DNA from: Primula veris
Taxonomy: Eukaryota; Streptophyta; Magnoliopsida; Ericales; Primulaceae
DNA: 64,000 nt
Direction: 5' to 3'
Assembly: GCA_963682055.1 (NCBI GenBank)
Contig: OY821747.1
Span: 28,518,126-28,582,125, forward strand
Part shown: positions 1 to 12,075 of the stretch, piece after piece
Position numbering within the stretch: position 1 is the stretch's first letter
Layout: each line of letters begins with the position of its first letter
Notes under the pieces: generated by a model
Database searches by the model: none
The model's input: only the letters and a program-made list of their open reading frames with translations
What the model was told of the DNA's origin: nothing
Position numbers and translations under genes: made by a program

Positions 1-805
1 CAAACAAGTCTAACAACATAAACCTCATTCAGGTATTTTAACAAACACCTTGTATGCATAAACTACAATTCATCTTTAATCAACAATAAATTACCCAATT
101 TCACAACAACTATATAATCACATAATCAACGCATAAAACATGCAAACCCATCCATAATCTCATTAATTCGAAATTAATATGTCTAAGGTCTCAACCTCTA
201 CAATTCAAATAATGGAACTAAACGTACAACAAATAAACCCAATTAACAATTTAATAGATCATAATTGAGATAAAAAGCAAAACCCCCAATTTAAAATAAA
301 CGTAAGACCTAACCCTAACATACACACTCGTCTAGTCGCAATGGATAACCCCCGTTATTTTAGCGTGTAGAGGAGATGCTTCCGGTAAGAATCCGCTAAC
401 GTGGTTCTTCTTCTCCTTCCTAAGCTTTGGTTTCTCTCTTTTTCTCTCTTTTCTCTCTTGTTTTAGGTTTGTGTTTTGAAAAAGTGGGCTGAATTGAATA
501 GATAAAAACTGTTTTGAGTAAGTTTGTGGAAGCGAACTATTTGATCCCTAAAGTTCTAAAAGTTAACTCTTAATCAAATATATTACTTTTACTACTCAAA
601 AAATACAAATCTTTAGAAACAAATCTATTGGGTCCTTTTTATTAGTAAAATTAGTAACAGGTTTTTAAAATAAAGTTTTTCGGAAGTGTTTCGGTTTTTG
701 GCTAAAAATTAGTCGAGTGACCGGTTTTTGGTAAAATTTGAATAAAACGTTTTTGGATAAATTAATTCCTAATTAAAAACACTTATAAAAATACGGGATG
801 TTACA
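1..805 (-). repeat. 3' LTR (partial) of the truncated Ty3 element
   Basis: Positions 1-805 align base for base with 7512-8317 of the solo LTR, with about 14 differences by eye. The element-sense LTR start TGTAACATCCCG lies at 805 downward. The other LTR end, which would read GGGGCGTGACA in element sense, is outside the window. Confidence 0.93.
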
Positions 806-1282
806 ACTAACGCTCCTTAAAAGAATTTCGTCCCGAAATTTCCTCTCTAAGCAACTATACACAGAAATGATAAACTTTTATAAATAAGACCATAAAATTT
901 AAACGTATAATACGTGTCATCATCTAAGAAATAAAATACTCAGGGTACACAACTCATACCACTCTTCCATCCATAACTCGAGTAAACGAAAGGTACGTAA
1001 ATAACTCGATAACGTAAAACAATGACTAATAAAATAAAAGACAATAATGTAACAAAGGTAACATGTTTCTAGCTCAACAACTAAGATGACATGCTTTTAC
1101 CTCAACAACTCCACAACGTCTACAAAACTCAAAATACATGAACTACACGTAAGGATCTCAAATAAGGTAAACACCTATATGCAATATCAAACATAGTAAA
1201 AGACAACTCAACAACTCCGTAAACTCTAGGCATTACAACCCTTCCCCGATTAAAGAAATTTCTTCCCGAAATTAGAAAACAT
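806..1282 (-). other. 3' untranslated region of the truncated Ty3 element
   Basis: Non-coding stretch between the pol stop and the 3' LTR. It closely matches 26019-26423 of the plus-strand element in reverse orientation and carries the polypurine tract next to the LTR. No ORF is credible here. Confidence 0.75.
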
Positions 1283-1861
1283 CTAAAGAAAAGTACCTAA
1301 AGAAAGCAAGAGATCAGGATACTTCCTCTTCATCTCATCCTCACGTTCCCAAGTTGCCTCCTCGACCGCATGGTGTTTCCAAACCACTTTTACCAATCTA
1401 ATTGTTTTTCCTCGAAGTTCTTTTTCTTGCACATCGATAATCTTCATAGGTCCCACTTCATAGGTCACATCCGCACTAACCTCAATGTCCTCAAAGTCCA
1501 CCACGTGTGAAGGGTCGTGATGATACTTTTTCAACATTGACACATGGAACACCGGGTCAACCCCCGCCAACTTTGGTGGCAAGTCCAACCGGTATGCAAC
1601 TTCTCCAACTCGCTCCACGATCTCAAATGGTCCGATAAATCTCGGGCTCAACTTTCCTTTAGAGCCAAACCTCATAATACCCTTCCTGGGCGAAACCCGC
1701 AAAAATACTTGATCCCCCTTTTCGAACTCCAAAGGTCTCCTCCTCTTATCCGCATAACTCTTTTGCCTACTTCGGGCCGTCTCAAGTCTTTGTCGAATTA
1801 AGTTAATCTTTTCTGTCGTCTTTTGAATCAATTGCGGTCCTAACATTTCCACTTCTCCCAC
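1283..1861 (-). pseudogene. Ty3 integrase C-terminus plus chromodomain
   Basis: 192-residue open stretch. The first part is the integrase C-terminal region (KGDQVFLRVSP, then GPFEIVERVGEVAYRLDLP and FHVSMLKKYHHDPSHV). The last 50 residues are a chromodomain of the plant chromovirus type, with VKVVWKHH, EEATWERED and YPDL. In this family the chromodomain helps steer integration towards heterochromatin. It is in frame with the upstream integrase segment but separated by a TGA at about 1862-1864, where a TGG Trp codon is expected. The plus-strand relative at 18941-28299 lacks this whole region. Confidence 0.88.
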
Positions 1862-1864
1862 CTC

Positions 1865-2935
1865 GGTTCAACACACCGGAGACCTACATGGCCGCCCGTA
1901 TAAAGCCTCGAAAGGTGCCATGCCAATACTAGCTTGAAAGCTATTAATATACGCAAACTCCACTAAGGGTAGATGGCTCTCCCAACCTCCCTTGAAGTCA
2001 TTCACACATGCATGCAACATATCCTCTAGCACTTGGATAGTCCGCTCCGATTGTCCATCCGTTTGGGGATGGAACTCCGTACTCATTGCCAACTTGGTCC
2101 CTAAGGCATTTTGCAATGCGCCCCAGAACCTTGACGCAAACCTCCCGTCGCGATCCGATACTATCGAAATTGGTACCCCATGAAGTCTAACAATTTCCTT
2201 AATATACTTTCATCCCAAGATTTCCACCGAGTTCGTCATCTTAATTGCAATGAAGTGTGTGGATTTGGTCAAATGGTTGACCACAACCCACACCGCGTCA
2301 TTCCCACTTACCGATTTAGGTAAATTGGTCACAAAATCCATTGCTATTCTTTCCCACTTCCATTCCGCTACCGGTAAGGGTTGGAGCATACCCGCCGGCC
2401 TTTGGTGTTCCGCTTTCACTTACTGGCAAGTTAGGCACTTGCTAACATATGAAGCCACATCTCTTTTCATTCCTGGCCACCAAAATTGCCTCTTCGGATC
2501 GTGATACATTTTCGTCCCGCCGGGATGAACAGCTAATCGGGAGTGGTGAAACTCCTTTAATACCTCATTCCTCATGTTTTCTGTCACATAAGTCCTTCCC
2601 TTAAAGCGTAGCTCTCCATCGGTTCCTTTCGTCCAACCCTCTAATCCTTCGCTCGAACTCATCTGTTTCTCAAAGTTCTCCACTTTCTCATCCCCTTCTT
2701 GTGCTTCCAAAACCCTACTGACAAGTTCCGGTTGTACCACTATTGTGTACAAAGTCCCCACATTAACATGTCCCAACTCCAAGTCGAACTCGTTCACTTT
2801 TCCCATCATCCTCCATTCCTCGATCTCCACATGCGCTAAGGTAGCATGGGACTTTCGACTCAAAAAATCCGCCACTACATTGGCCTTTCCCGGATGATAG
2901 TGCAAGTCGTAGTCGTACTGTTCCAAATATTCCAT
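1865..2935 (-). pseudogene. Ty3 RNase H tail and integrase (HHCC and DDE core)
   Basis: Reading down from 2935: the end of RNase H ([14 protein letters not shown]), then the zinc-binding HHCC region with SKCLTCQ, then the integrase core. Core acidic residues are visible: Asp in MDFVTNLP, Asp in VSDRDGRF and Glu in TDGQSERTI, so the catalytic triad survives. Stops break the frame near 2417-2419 (expected Gln codon now TAA) and 2207-2209 (expected CGG now TGA, both changes transitions as in methylated-CpG decay). The role in a live element is joining cDNA ends to host DNA. Not functional here. Confidence 0.88.
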
Positions 2936-2941
2936 CCATCG

Positions 2942-4203
2942 TCATTGTCGCATATTTAGATCACGTTGGGTAAAGATATGCCCTAAGCTCTTGTGATCCG
3001 AGAACACTTCGAACTTTTCCCCGAACAAATAATGCCTCCATATCTTCAACGCATGAACTATTGCCACTAGTTCTAGGTCATGAGTCGGATAGTTCTTTTC
3101 ATGAATCTTTAGTTGTCGCGAAGCATATGCGATAACCTTTCCGTCTTGCATCAAGACGCAACCCAAACCTTCCTTCGAGGCATTGCAATACACTTGATAA
3201 CTCTTCCCTTTCTCGGGAATAACTAGTATGGGAGAACTAGTCAACCGCTTCTTGAGCTCTAGAAAAGCTTTCTCGCAAGCCTCACTCCACACAAACTTCA
3301 CCCCCTTCTTGGTAAGGTAAGTCATCGGAGTCGCCAACTTCGAGAAATCCTTGACGAACCGTCGATAGTATCCCGCTAATCTCAAGAAGCTTCGAATCTC
3401 GAACACATTCTTCGGTTGTGCCCATTTCGAAACTGCCTCAATTTTTGTCGTGTCCACCTTTACCCCTTCTTCCGAGATCTCATGTCCAAGAAATTCCACC
3501 TCATTTAGCCAAAACTCACATTTGCTAAATTTTCCGTAAAGTTGGTGTTCCCTCAACGTGAGCAACACGAATCGAAGATGCTCGTCATGTTCCTCTCTTG
3601 AACTCGAGTAAATCAAGATATCATCGACGAAGACCACCACAAACTTGTCGAGATACTCCTTAAATATCCAATTCATTAACTCCATAAATGCCGCCAGCGC
3701 ATTAGTTAATCCGAATGGCATGACCACAAACTCATAGTGACCATACCGGGTCCTAAAGGCCGTTTTCGAAATATCCTCATCCTTCACCCTCAATTGTGAT
3801 AGCCTGATCGCAAATCGATTTTTGAAAAGAACGTCGCTCCTTTCAGTTGGTCAAACAAATTGTTAATTCGAGGTAGTGGCTACTTATTCTTAATAGTAAC
3901 CCTATTTAGCTTTCGATAGTCGATGCACATCCTCATCGATCCATCCTTCTTTTGCACGAATAAGGCCGGTGCCGCCCACGGCGACGTACTCCGCCTAATA
4001 AACCCCTTCTCCAGCAGTTCCTCTAACTGCTTACTTAACTCTTTTAACTCAGCCGGTGCCAATCGGTACGGGGAAATGGCTATGGGTGCCGTTCCCGGTA
4101 CCAAGTCGATAGAAAAATCTAACCCTCTTTTCGGTGGTAACCCCGGTAGATCTTTCGGAAACACATCTCTAAAGTCGTCCACTACGCTTGGCCATGTTTC
4201 CAC
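2942..4203 (-). pseudogene. Ty3 reverse transcriptase and RNase H
   Basis: The upstream piece (3880-4203) holds the RT start with [11 protein letters not shown]. The downstream piece (2942-3793) holds the catalytic box [13 protein letters not shown], the connection region and RNase H ([20 protein letters not shown]). Between them, 3794-3879 contains a TAC-to-TAG change and a one-base deletion near 3797 (compare the plus copy at 24382-24392), which splits the gene. A further stop at 2942-2944 replaces a Gln codon. The family makes cDNA in virus-like particles; this copy cannot. Confidence 0.9.
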
Positions 4204-4660
4204 TTACTCGTCGTTATCCATTATAGAGAGACTAGCCACAAGACAAGACAGGTTGCCCACAACCCGCTTGGACTAATATGGAATAGAAGAAAGGGTAGCA
4301 TCCCTTTCCCCACGAAAGAACACCTCATCTCCGGATGAAGTTGTAAGGAAATTTTTTCGTCGAACACAATCGATGAAAGAGGTGAAATGAACCAACCAGT
4401 CCATTCCAAGTATCACGTCGAATCCCGACATCTCTATGACAACTAAATCAAATATAAACACATGGTCCGTGACCACCATCTCACAAGACCGACACACTCG
4501 GTCCAACACAACTCGACCCCCAACAGGAGTCTCTACAACAATCGGGTTCTCTAGAACCCCAATTTCTAACGACAAAGACTCAACTAGACTTCAAGATATA
4601 AAAGAACGCGACGCCCCAGTATCGAAAAGAATATGTGCCTAAGATGAGCACACAAGAACC
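4204..4660 (-). pseudogene. Ty3 retropepsin-like protease
   Basis: The aspartic protease signature DTGASRSF is readable on the minus strand near 4605-4630, followed by [12 protein letters not shown] typical of Ty3 proteases. Stops lie just before the catalytic motif (Trp codon to TAG), just after it (AGA to TGA near 4587) and near 4273 (TAT to TAG). Unlike the plus-strand relative, the Ala after DTG is kept. It would cleave the gag-pol precursor. Confidence 0.82.
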
Positions 4661-5237
4661 ATACCTTGTACATTTGCCGGATCTCCTTGGTTTGGCAATT
4701 GTGGCAAGGCATAAAGACGAGCTTGAATTGGTGGGTTCCCTTACGGTCCTCGATTTCCCCCATGATTTCCTCAGTTTCCCGGGCCCTGATAGCCTCCTCG
4801 GTAGTTCCCACGGTTTCCCCCTCCTTGGTGGTTACCTCGAAACCCTCCCCCTTGGTTCCCAGGTAATTGGTGTGGTGGTACGAATCCTGGTCCTCTTGGT
4901 GCACCATCATTTGTACCACCTTCTGAAGGTCGGTCATCACTTGATTAGCATTTACCATTTCCGGTTCAGGTGCAAAAGCCTCTTCTTCTTCCACATTCAT
5001 TTCCTCATACACATTCTCAACCTCTACCTCCGCCTCGGGTTGCTCAGGTAGTGGAGCATTAGTATTACCTCGCCCCCCACGACCTCTAGTAGTCCTTCTT
5101 CCACGAGTTGCTCCCCTCCCCCTTGGGGCTCTTCCTGCTCTTCCGTTTGCTCCACCTCGGGTAGCCGCACCGCTTGTTGGTGGTGTGCCCCTGCGTGTAG
5201 CTGGTCCCCGTCTACTAGTCCTTGTGGTGATAGCCAT
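4584..5237 (-). pseudogene. Ty3 gag remnant with internal deletion
   Basis: The start MAITTRTS and the Arg/Gly-rich N-terminus match the plus copy from 22074. After DLQKVVQMMV the sequence jumps to the Gly/Asn-rich tail read in a wrong frame. Comparison with the plus copy shows that about 885 bases are missing (equivalent to about 22400-23283), which removes the capsid core and both zinc knuckles. The ORF therefore ends in out-of-frame residues. No RNA-packaging protein can be made. Confidence 0.85.
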
Positions 5238-5485
5238 GACTACAAACAGGTTAAACCAACACTTTAGTCGTCTCTCTCAACACTACTACTCATACATGAA
5301 TACTTATACACGATAAAAGCTCGTTTTACATGCTAATCAATTTATCAAGCTTCCTAAGGTTCAATAACTGATTTTTATGAATTCTCAATTTCGACGATAT
5401 AACGCTTTGACTTTTCCAAAAATAGAAACTGAAAATTCCGAAATGCCAGAAAGATAGAGTACTGAAAAACGAAGCCAACGGAGGA

Positions 5486-5730
5486 ATATTTTAAGTCTGG
5501 AAATACTAAAAGTGCATACATATTTTAAGTCTCTCTAGCTACGTAGTTCTGCCAATAAATTTGAGTGGTTAAGACTAACATAAAAAAGGATAAAATACAT
5601 TAACACAACTTTTAAACCACTCCTTGGCAATGCATAGTTTTAGAACCCATACTAACACAACTTGATTTGCTTCTCATTAAATTTTGTTGAAGCAACTAGT
5701 TGATTATAGAAAAACTCTGGAACTTAGGTT
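5486..5730. other. Host-flank sequence, nothing recognised
   Basis: Homology to the Ty3 element ends at about 5485. This AT-rich stretch contains a short direct repeat TATTTTAAGTCT (about 5489 and 5521) but no ORF or RNA gene that I can support. Confidence 0.5.
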
Positions 5731-6110
5731 ACCCTTAAGGCATCTGAAGATCGAACTAAATTTGGAGATGACTTTGTAAGAATGATAGAGGCCTTAGTTC
5801 ACGATGCCATTATTAGTGATGAATTTTGGCATGAAGGGGAAAATATCATAACCAATATTACTGAACCTATATATTTATTTGTTGATCATGTTTGTAATCG
5901 TGGTGGCCCTAGGTTGGTGAAATATATGAAAGATGGATAACATATTAGGTGAAATTAAAAATTTTCCAATAAGTATGCAGCTAATTATAAGAATATGAAG
6001 AACCAAATTTTGAAAAGGTGGGAAATTATGCTTGGTTTTACACACTCTACAAGATTTTATGATCAAGCATGTTTTTTTGACCAGCTCCAATAGGGACAAA
6101 AAGAAATATC
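5731..6110 (+). pseudogene. hAT-type transposase fragment
   Basis: Plus-strand translation gives FWHEGENIITNITEPIYLFV, then LVKYMKDG, then after stops KNMKNQILKRWEIMLG and RFYDQACFF. The layout (FW..., P(I/L)Y..., a KN/KRW block, then a leucine- and tyrosine-containing block) resembles the DUF659/hAT dimerisation region of plant hAT transposases. Several stops and an apparent frameshift near 5938 show that it is dead. No terminal repeats were located. The call rests on motif pattern only. Confidence 0.5.
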
Positions 6111-6193
6111 CAAAATGAAGACAAAGTGGTGGTACAACAAGTAATGGATTTTTTAAGTTGGTGTATGTACTCTTAAGTAGTAGCCAAACATAC

Positions 6194-6325
6194 CTTTGGT
6201 GCGGATTGATACTGCACAGGTGCCCCCTCGAGCAAACCAGTTTTCAGAAGGTCCTTCAACTTTGTCGGAATCTTCTCTAATCTAGTGTTTCTCGACCCAC
6301 TCATTTCTAAATCCCACGGTGAGAC
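6194..6325 (-). pseudogene. Single exon of a TDBD (IDM1-like/PHD-family) gene
   Basis: An uninterrupted 132-base minus-strand exon flanked by AG at 6326-6327 (acceptor) and GT at 6192-6193 (donor, CAAAG|GTATGT). Its 44 residues include KIPTKLKDLLKTGLLEGAPV, which matches the start of the Tify-domain-binding domain (TDBD) found in IDM1/ROS4-like and related plant PHD proteins. No neighbouring exon of such a gene is recognisable on either side; the solo LTR at 6601 sits on its 5' side. It could be a relic of a larger gene or a captured fragment. Confidence 0.55.
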
Positions 6326-6600
6326 CTAATAACTAAGAAAACAAAATTATAGAATGAATTTCATCAATTGAAAACAAAATTGTCGATCAATTGCAGCATC
6401 ATTTATTGAAACTTGAGTAACTAAGAAAAAAAATCTTGCACATTAACAAATTACACCAAATACAAGGTGCAAAATCATTTATCAAAAGTACGAACTTAAT
6501 AATACACAATGTAACTTTAAGATATGTTATATTTCTTACGGTGGAGAGAGAAACGTACACAAAGAGAGAGGGTGATGACTGATGAGAGGAAAAGCTATAC

Positions 6601-8317
6601 TGTCACGCCCCAAATTCCATAAACACGGATATCGAGGCATGACCTTTTTAAATAAAAGGAAAACAACCTGTTGGAACAAAATTGAAATTTTAAAAGAAAA
6701 CATTTGCAAGCTAATGAAACAATTAAATGAATAAAATAAACTGTTTGCCAAACGCGGCTACAAGACAGGATTTATAAAAGCTAAAAATAACGAACGAATG
6801 AATTTGCCCGTAGGCTACAACCTCAAAAATAATCTAAGTAAAAAGAAAGCAAAAGCCCGAACCCATGTGATGCCTTGCTATAGCTCTTAACCATACGCCT
6901 CAACCTAAGTTGTACCTGAAATACAAAATTGTAACGGTGAGTCCCACGCACATAAATAGACGGGACGGTATCACAAATACCGTCACTCCATCCCATAAAT
7001 GCAAGAACCCACAAACAACAACTACGATAATCAACATATAAAAAGAAATATAATAACATCCTACAACGAGATAAATTAAATAACTTCTACACACATCAAT
7101 AGCATACATGGACCTCTCACGCCACCTACCCCAGTCCATAAGGTAGGTCATTCCCTATCTCTTTGGCCGTCTTATGCCCCCGGAATTAGGGAGAGACATA
7201 GACCATTGCTAACATAAAATTAGATTTATAGTGCGCACTTGGACCTCTCACGCCACTCGTCCCAGTGCGTAAGACGAGTCATTCCCTATCCCTTCGGCCG
7301 TCTTATGTCCCCGGAATTAGGGAGAGACATAGACCATTGCCACTACAGCTAAATCACAAGGCCTCGGCCAATAATATAAATCCACGCAAATATCACATTC
7401 TCATACAGCCTCGGCCAATAATATAAATCCTCGCAAATAACACACTCTCATACGTTACTCTAACTTAATTCAACATAACCCATAAGCATAAGTGCTAGAT
7501 TCACAACTAGCCAAACAAGTCTAACAACATAAACCTCATTCAGGCATTTTAACAAACACCTTGTATGCATAAACTACAATTTATCTTTAATCAACAATAA
7601 ATTATCCAATTTCATCAACAACTATATAATCACATAATCAACGCATAAAACATGCAAACCCATCCATAATCTCATTAATTCGAAATTAATATGTCTAAGG
7701 TCTCAACCTCTACAATTCAAATAATGGAATTAAACGTACAACAAATAAACCCAATTAACAATTTAATAGATCATAATTGAGATAAAAAGCAAAACCCCCA
7801 ATTTAAAATAAACGTAAGACCTAACCCTAACATACACACTCGTCTAGTCGCAATGGATAACCCCCGTTACCTTAGCGTGTAGAGGAGATGCTTCCGGTAA
7901 GAATCCGCTAACGTGGTTCTTCTTCTCCTTCCTAACCTTTGGTTTCTCTCTTTTTCTCTCTTTTCTCTCTTGTTTTAGGTTTGTGTTTTGAAAAAGTGGG
8001 TTGAATTGAATAGATAAAAACTGTTTTGAGTAAGTTTGTGGAAGCGAACTATTTGGTCCCTAAAGTTCTAAAAGTTAACTCTTAATCAAATATATTACTT
8101 TTACTACTCAAAAAATACAAATATTTAGAAACAAATCTATTGGGTCCTTTTTATTAGTAAAATTAGTAACAGGTTTTTAAAATAAAGTTTTTCGGAAGAG
8201 TTTCGGTTTTTGGCTAAAAATTAGTCGAGTGACCGGTTTTTGGTAAAATTTGAATAAAACGTTTTTGGATAAATTAATTCCTAATTAAAAACACTTATAA
8301 AAATATGGGATGTTACA
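6601..8317 (-). repeat. Solo LTR of the Ty3 chromovirus, TSD TATAC
   Basis: A 1717-base LTR in minus orientation with TG..CA ends (plus-strand reading TGTCACGCCCC ... GATGTTACA), flanked by the 5-base target-site duplication TATAC at 6596-6600 and 8318-8322. No internal element sequence is attached, so it is a solo LTR left by LTR-LTR recombination. It contains two copies of a unit of about 130 bases (7110 and 7240 regions) that is present three times in the plus-strand element's LTRs. It is about 98% like the LTR at 1-805. Confidence 0.95.
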
Positions 8318-8322
8318 TATAC

Positions 8323-9080
8323 GATTTAAAGAAAAGATACTTGTATTTATAAACCTCGCCTTCTTTAGGCTTGGACAAAAAAAAAATGTAAACTATAGGG
8401 AAATTTGCTTATTTCACCCTATATATTGTATCTACAATGACACCTTAAAGGTTTTTTTTTTTCTGTTTTTGGAATAGCATCTGAATTCAAAGCATTCAAC
8501 AGTACAGTAAATGAAAGAAGTATATTTACTTTAAAAAAAGTATTAAAAGCAAAAAGTACTGATGATAAATGTACTTTTTTACTTTTATTAATTGAATACA
8601 TGCATTTTGAATATCAAATTTGGTCACTTTTAGTAATCCTTGATGGACTACTAATAGGCTATTATGAGATTATGTATTTCAAAACCAAATACAGAGTATA
8701 TCTTTAGAAACACAATTAAATAAGATTTAAATGAGACAAATAAGCATTTGTCCTGACAGAAAAAAGGAAATACGACAAGGTGCATCCCTCATGAGATGTA
8801 AAATACGATCAAATTATTCGAATGTATGAAAATATTGAAACTCTAATTTAATAGTATTGATTACAAATTAAATTGAATTTTTAATTACGTACATAGACAA
8901 ATTTCTTTCTAATTTAATCGTATTGATAAACTTAAAGTATGAAAATAATAGTTACCCTTGAGTCACTAGTAAAATCTTGTTTCATTAGCTACAACCAACT
9001 TGATTTTGGAGCCACTACGGCCATAATTATTGTATAATATCATTGTGTGGTTATCATTTTGCAAGACACTGCTAAACAAA
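8323..9080. other. Intergenic AT-rich DNA
   Basis: Resumes the host sequence interrupted by the solo LTR. I see homopolymer runs and no ORF, RNA gene or terminal repeat that can be supported. Confidence 0.45.
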
Positions 9081-11332
9081 AAGGTTAATTACTGATTTTG
9101 ATGATAACAAAAATAGCTACTATTTTATTGTCAATGAGTGATGATCTACTTATTAAACAAACTTTTATGCTTGTTTCAATTTGCAATTAAATTATATAAA
9201 CACAACTAAACTACACCACAACCGATGATCTCACAACACCGTACTATGTAAAATATTTTTCTTTAACAACCGTGTTTGTATTTCCGATTTCAGGAAGTAG
9301 GCTACTTCTTGACACCGCTAAACTTGTGATGTCGTAAGACTTCAGTTCAACTTTATTGGTTTATGATAGAGAACAAACTTTGACATAGCATATTACCGCA
9401 AAGAAGAATATCGGAAGTTATTTGTCCATTCCTGGCAGGTTGTGTTTTGCAGATTTTGTATTTTAATACGACTACGTACGTTGTGATTAAATCACACAAC
9501 TTACAAACATATAGACACTCTAATGCAATGCTTACTTGCACGGGTGCATTGACGATCAAACAACCTCCAAAGGTCTGATCATTCGCACATGATAGAGTCC
9601 CGTTTAGCATCAGTAAACCACACCACAAGCTCAAAGTAACCCTACATCAAAAATATAAATAATGAGGAAAACAAATATACACAGTTAAGCATTATACTTC
9701 GTCCAACAATAATATACGACCTATATAAAAAGTAGAGGCCAAAATAATAAAAATTACAGTATTACTAAAAAGAGTTTAAACATTCTAAAAAACCTTATTC
9801 TGACAATGTTTTATTCATGAGTCTAACAAAATAGATGCCCAACTCCTTCCAAATTCTGATTTCTAACATGAAATTCCTATCCGCTGTTCTAGATGCAGTT
9901 TTGCAGTAAGGTTCCAAGTGGAGTTGGAACTGCAGTTGGAACCAAGTGTATAAGGTTCCAAGTGAGGTTGGAACTGCAGTTGGAACCAAGTATATTAATG
10001 GACAGAACTGTTTTAAAATTAAATGTACTTGGAAATAATTCACACGCACATTTAACAACGGAGTTCACCTAACTAGGCTACGTCTCCGGGGCACTTACCC
10101 AGATTATGATATTATAAAAAGCTTACAATATATGACTCAAGTCTTAATGAAAAACTTAGACTCCCTCTATGTTTTTCTGCCTATCACTATATTGCTCCTA
10201 CTCTATAACTATCACTTATAAATCAATGGCATCCCACCATTGTTTTCTTTTTAAAGCTCACGTGTATTCTCTCTAGAAAATGAGTTCTTTATAATTTAGA
10301 ACACACACCTTTACAAGCTTAAGTTACTAAGTATATAAACAAGTAAAAACAATCTTCTATCTTCAATATCTTTTGATTGCTTTTGACTTGGTTGATTAGC
10401 TTCAATCTCTCCAAGTATCACGAGATTCTTCAGCATGGATTGACTCTAATCATCTTTGATTAATACCTGTTTAGTAACACACTTGAAAGTAGGAGTTAAT
10501 CTTTTCCTTTGAAAGGAAACATATAAAGATATGATCTCTTAAAGATAATATCTTTTCATAAACATATGAAACATTTAACTCCACATATCAATCAATCTTT
10601 AAACATATCTTTACTGAATATTATAAGGATCAAAAGATTGAAACAAGTGATAAGGACAAGCATAAGAATAGAGATATATATATTAAAAGGAAACATAACC
10701 TTATAAACTATTCTCTTTATATCTTTTATAAAACATCTTTCCTTAACACTTTGATATTCTCAATATACGCATATTAACCATGTTAAGACTATATGAGAAT
10801 ATATCCTACATACTTTAAAATGATTTAACATTAAACAAGTAGTAATGTAGAATAATGAAACAAGACAGAATTCTGCTTCGCAGTAGGTTGGAACTCGTGG
10901 TTGCAACTGAGGTTGCAACATTACTTGAAACCTGTCAACACAGGTTGTAACTTAGGTTGCAACTAGTACTTGAAACCTAATACTACTAACTTAGTAGGTT
11001 GTAACTGAGGTTGCAACTGGTACTTGGAACCTGTCAATCCTGTCTTAGTTCTTAATAACAGTTAGGATTTATTTAGTAAAAACCAATAGACAATAAACAA
11101 TATTTAGACCAGAAATCTGGTCCTAACATAACAAGACATTACATATTTACTATTCAGTCGGCAAAAACAATTCATTTTAAAGATACAAACACGTAAACAT
11201 AGGTAATTACAAGCAGAAGAAAATTTGAAGAATATGCTATTGACAAAATAAGAAAAGATATCAAATTATTGATACGATATGGGAGAACACAGCTGAAACA
11301 CTTGTTCATCATAATTAGTTGAAACAATCATA
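9081..11332. other. Unclassified repeat-like DNA with GTTGGAAC/GTTGCAAC motifs
   Basis: Two clusters of short, partly inverted motifs stand out: GGTTCCAAG/GTTGGAACTGCAGTTGGAAC at 9909-9991, and GGTTGCAAC/GGTTGTAAC-type repeats at 10885-11033. The surrounding sequence, with phrases such as TTTGATGATAACAAAAATAG, has the feel of LTR-retrotransposon leader DNA, but no termini were found. ORFs here show no domain. Confidence 0.35.
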
Positions 11333-12075
11333 TAGTATAACCTCTCTAAATTAATATTCTCTAAAATAATAATTTTCTCTGGTCCCGACTTGGGTCAGTA
11401 TAAAAAATCAGTAATTTTGATAAATTAATAAGATAATAAATTTTCTGAAAATCATTATATAAATATTGGTCCCCGATAAAATCATAAATTAATAATTCTT
11501 CAAAAATTCAAACATTACTAGGATGACTTAGTAAAATATGACTTTGTAGTCATTTGATTTTTCTTAAAATTTAAATCTACTTGAATCTCATCTCTAATTT
11601 TTCTAATTGTATCCAAAAGCTATGATATAGTCTTTTCAAACTGCAACAAAAAAGAGTTATAAACACGATAAATGTTTACTTTCACGTGACTAGTTTCAAA
11701 TGTACGGTATCATGTTCAAGTATTATCTTCATTACCAAATAATATCTATGATTTCTTTTAAGTTTTGGGCCTCTGAACATGTATCATTTTAATCCAACAA
11801 ACCATTAACATCCGTTTTATTGTGATAACTCAATCATTTTTTTAAGTTCATAAATATATTTCTCAGTAGTGGTTTCATCTATTAATTGAAACTTTATTGA
11901 CTGAACGAATTTTGCAGTGTCGAAAATAATTTGTTATTGTCGATCGATGAACATTAATCGTCCAATAATAAAACCTATTTAAAATAATAATTATTAATTT
12001 ATCGATTAATTAATAGCTCTTTGAATTAATAAATTTCTACGGTTCATACATTATTAATTTATAGAAGTTGGATAA
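11333..12075. mobile_element. pogo/Emigrant-like MITE, copy 1
   Basis: Left end TAGTATAACCTCTCTAAATT and right end TTATTAATTTATAGAAGTT are degenerate inverted repeats of the CAGTAAAACCTCTATAAATTAATA type typical of Emigrant/pogo (Tc1-mariner) elements. It shares internal sequence with the element at 13234-13933 (for example GGTCCCGACTTGG and the AT-rich 3' part). No transposase ORF. Confidence 0.6.

Larger units (their letters stand above)
1..5485 (-). mobile_element. Truncated Ty3/gypsy chromovirus (minus strand)
   Basis: Read on the minus strand the order is gag remnant, protease, reverse transcriptase, RNase H, integrase, chromodomain, 3' LTR, which is Ty3/gypsy order; the chromodomain marks a chromovirus, by inference of the Tekay/Del type. 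The 3' LTR is cut by the window edge. At the other side homology to the plus-strand relative stops abruptly near 5485 inside the 5' leader, so the 5' LTR and primer-binding site are missing. A purine stretch (AAGGAG on the minus strand, 813-818) precedes the 3' LTR. Coding sequence has at least eight in-frame stops, one or more frameshifts and a gag deletion of about 885 bases, so the copy is dead. Confidence 0.93.

Noticed and set aside
9353..9634. 93-codon minus ORF as a small Cys-rich gene
   Set aside because: No signal-peptide pattern, no start context and no second copy to show conservation; likely chance.
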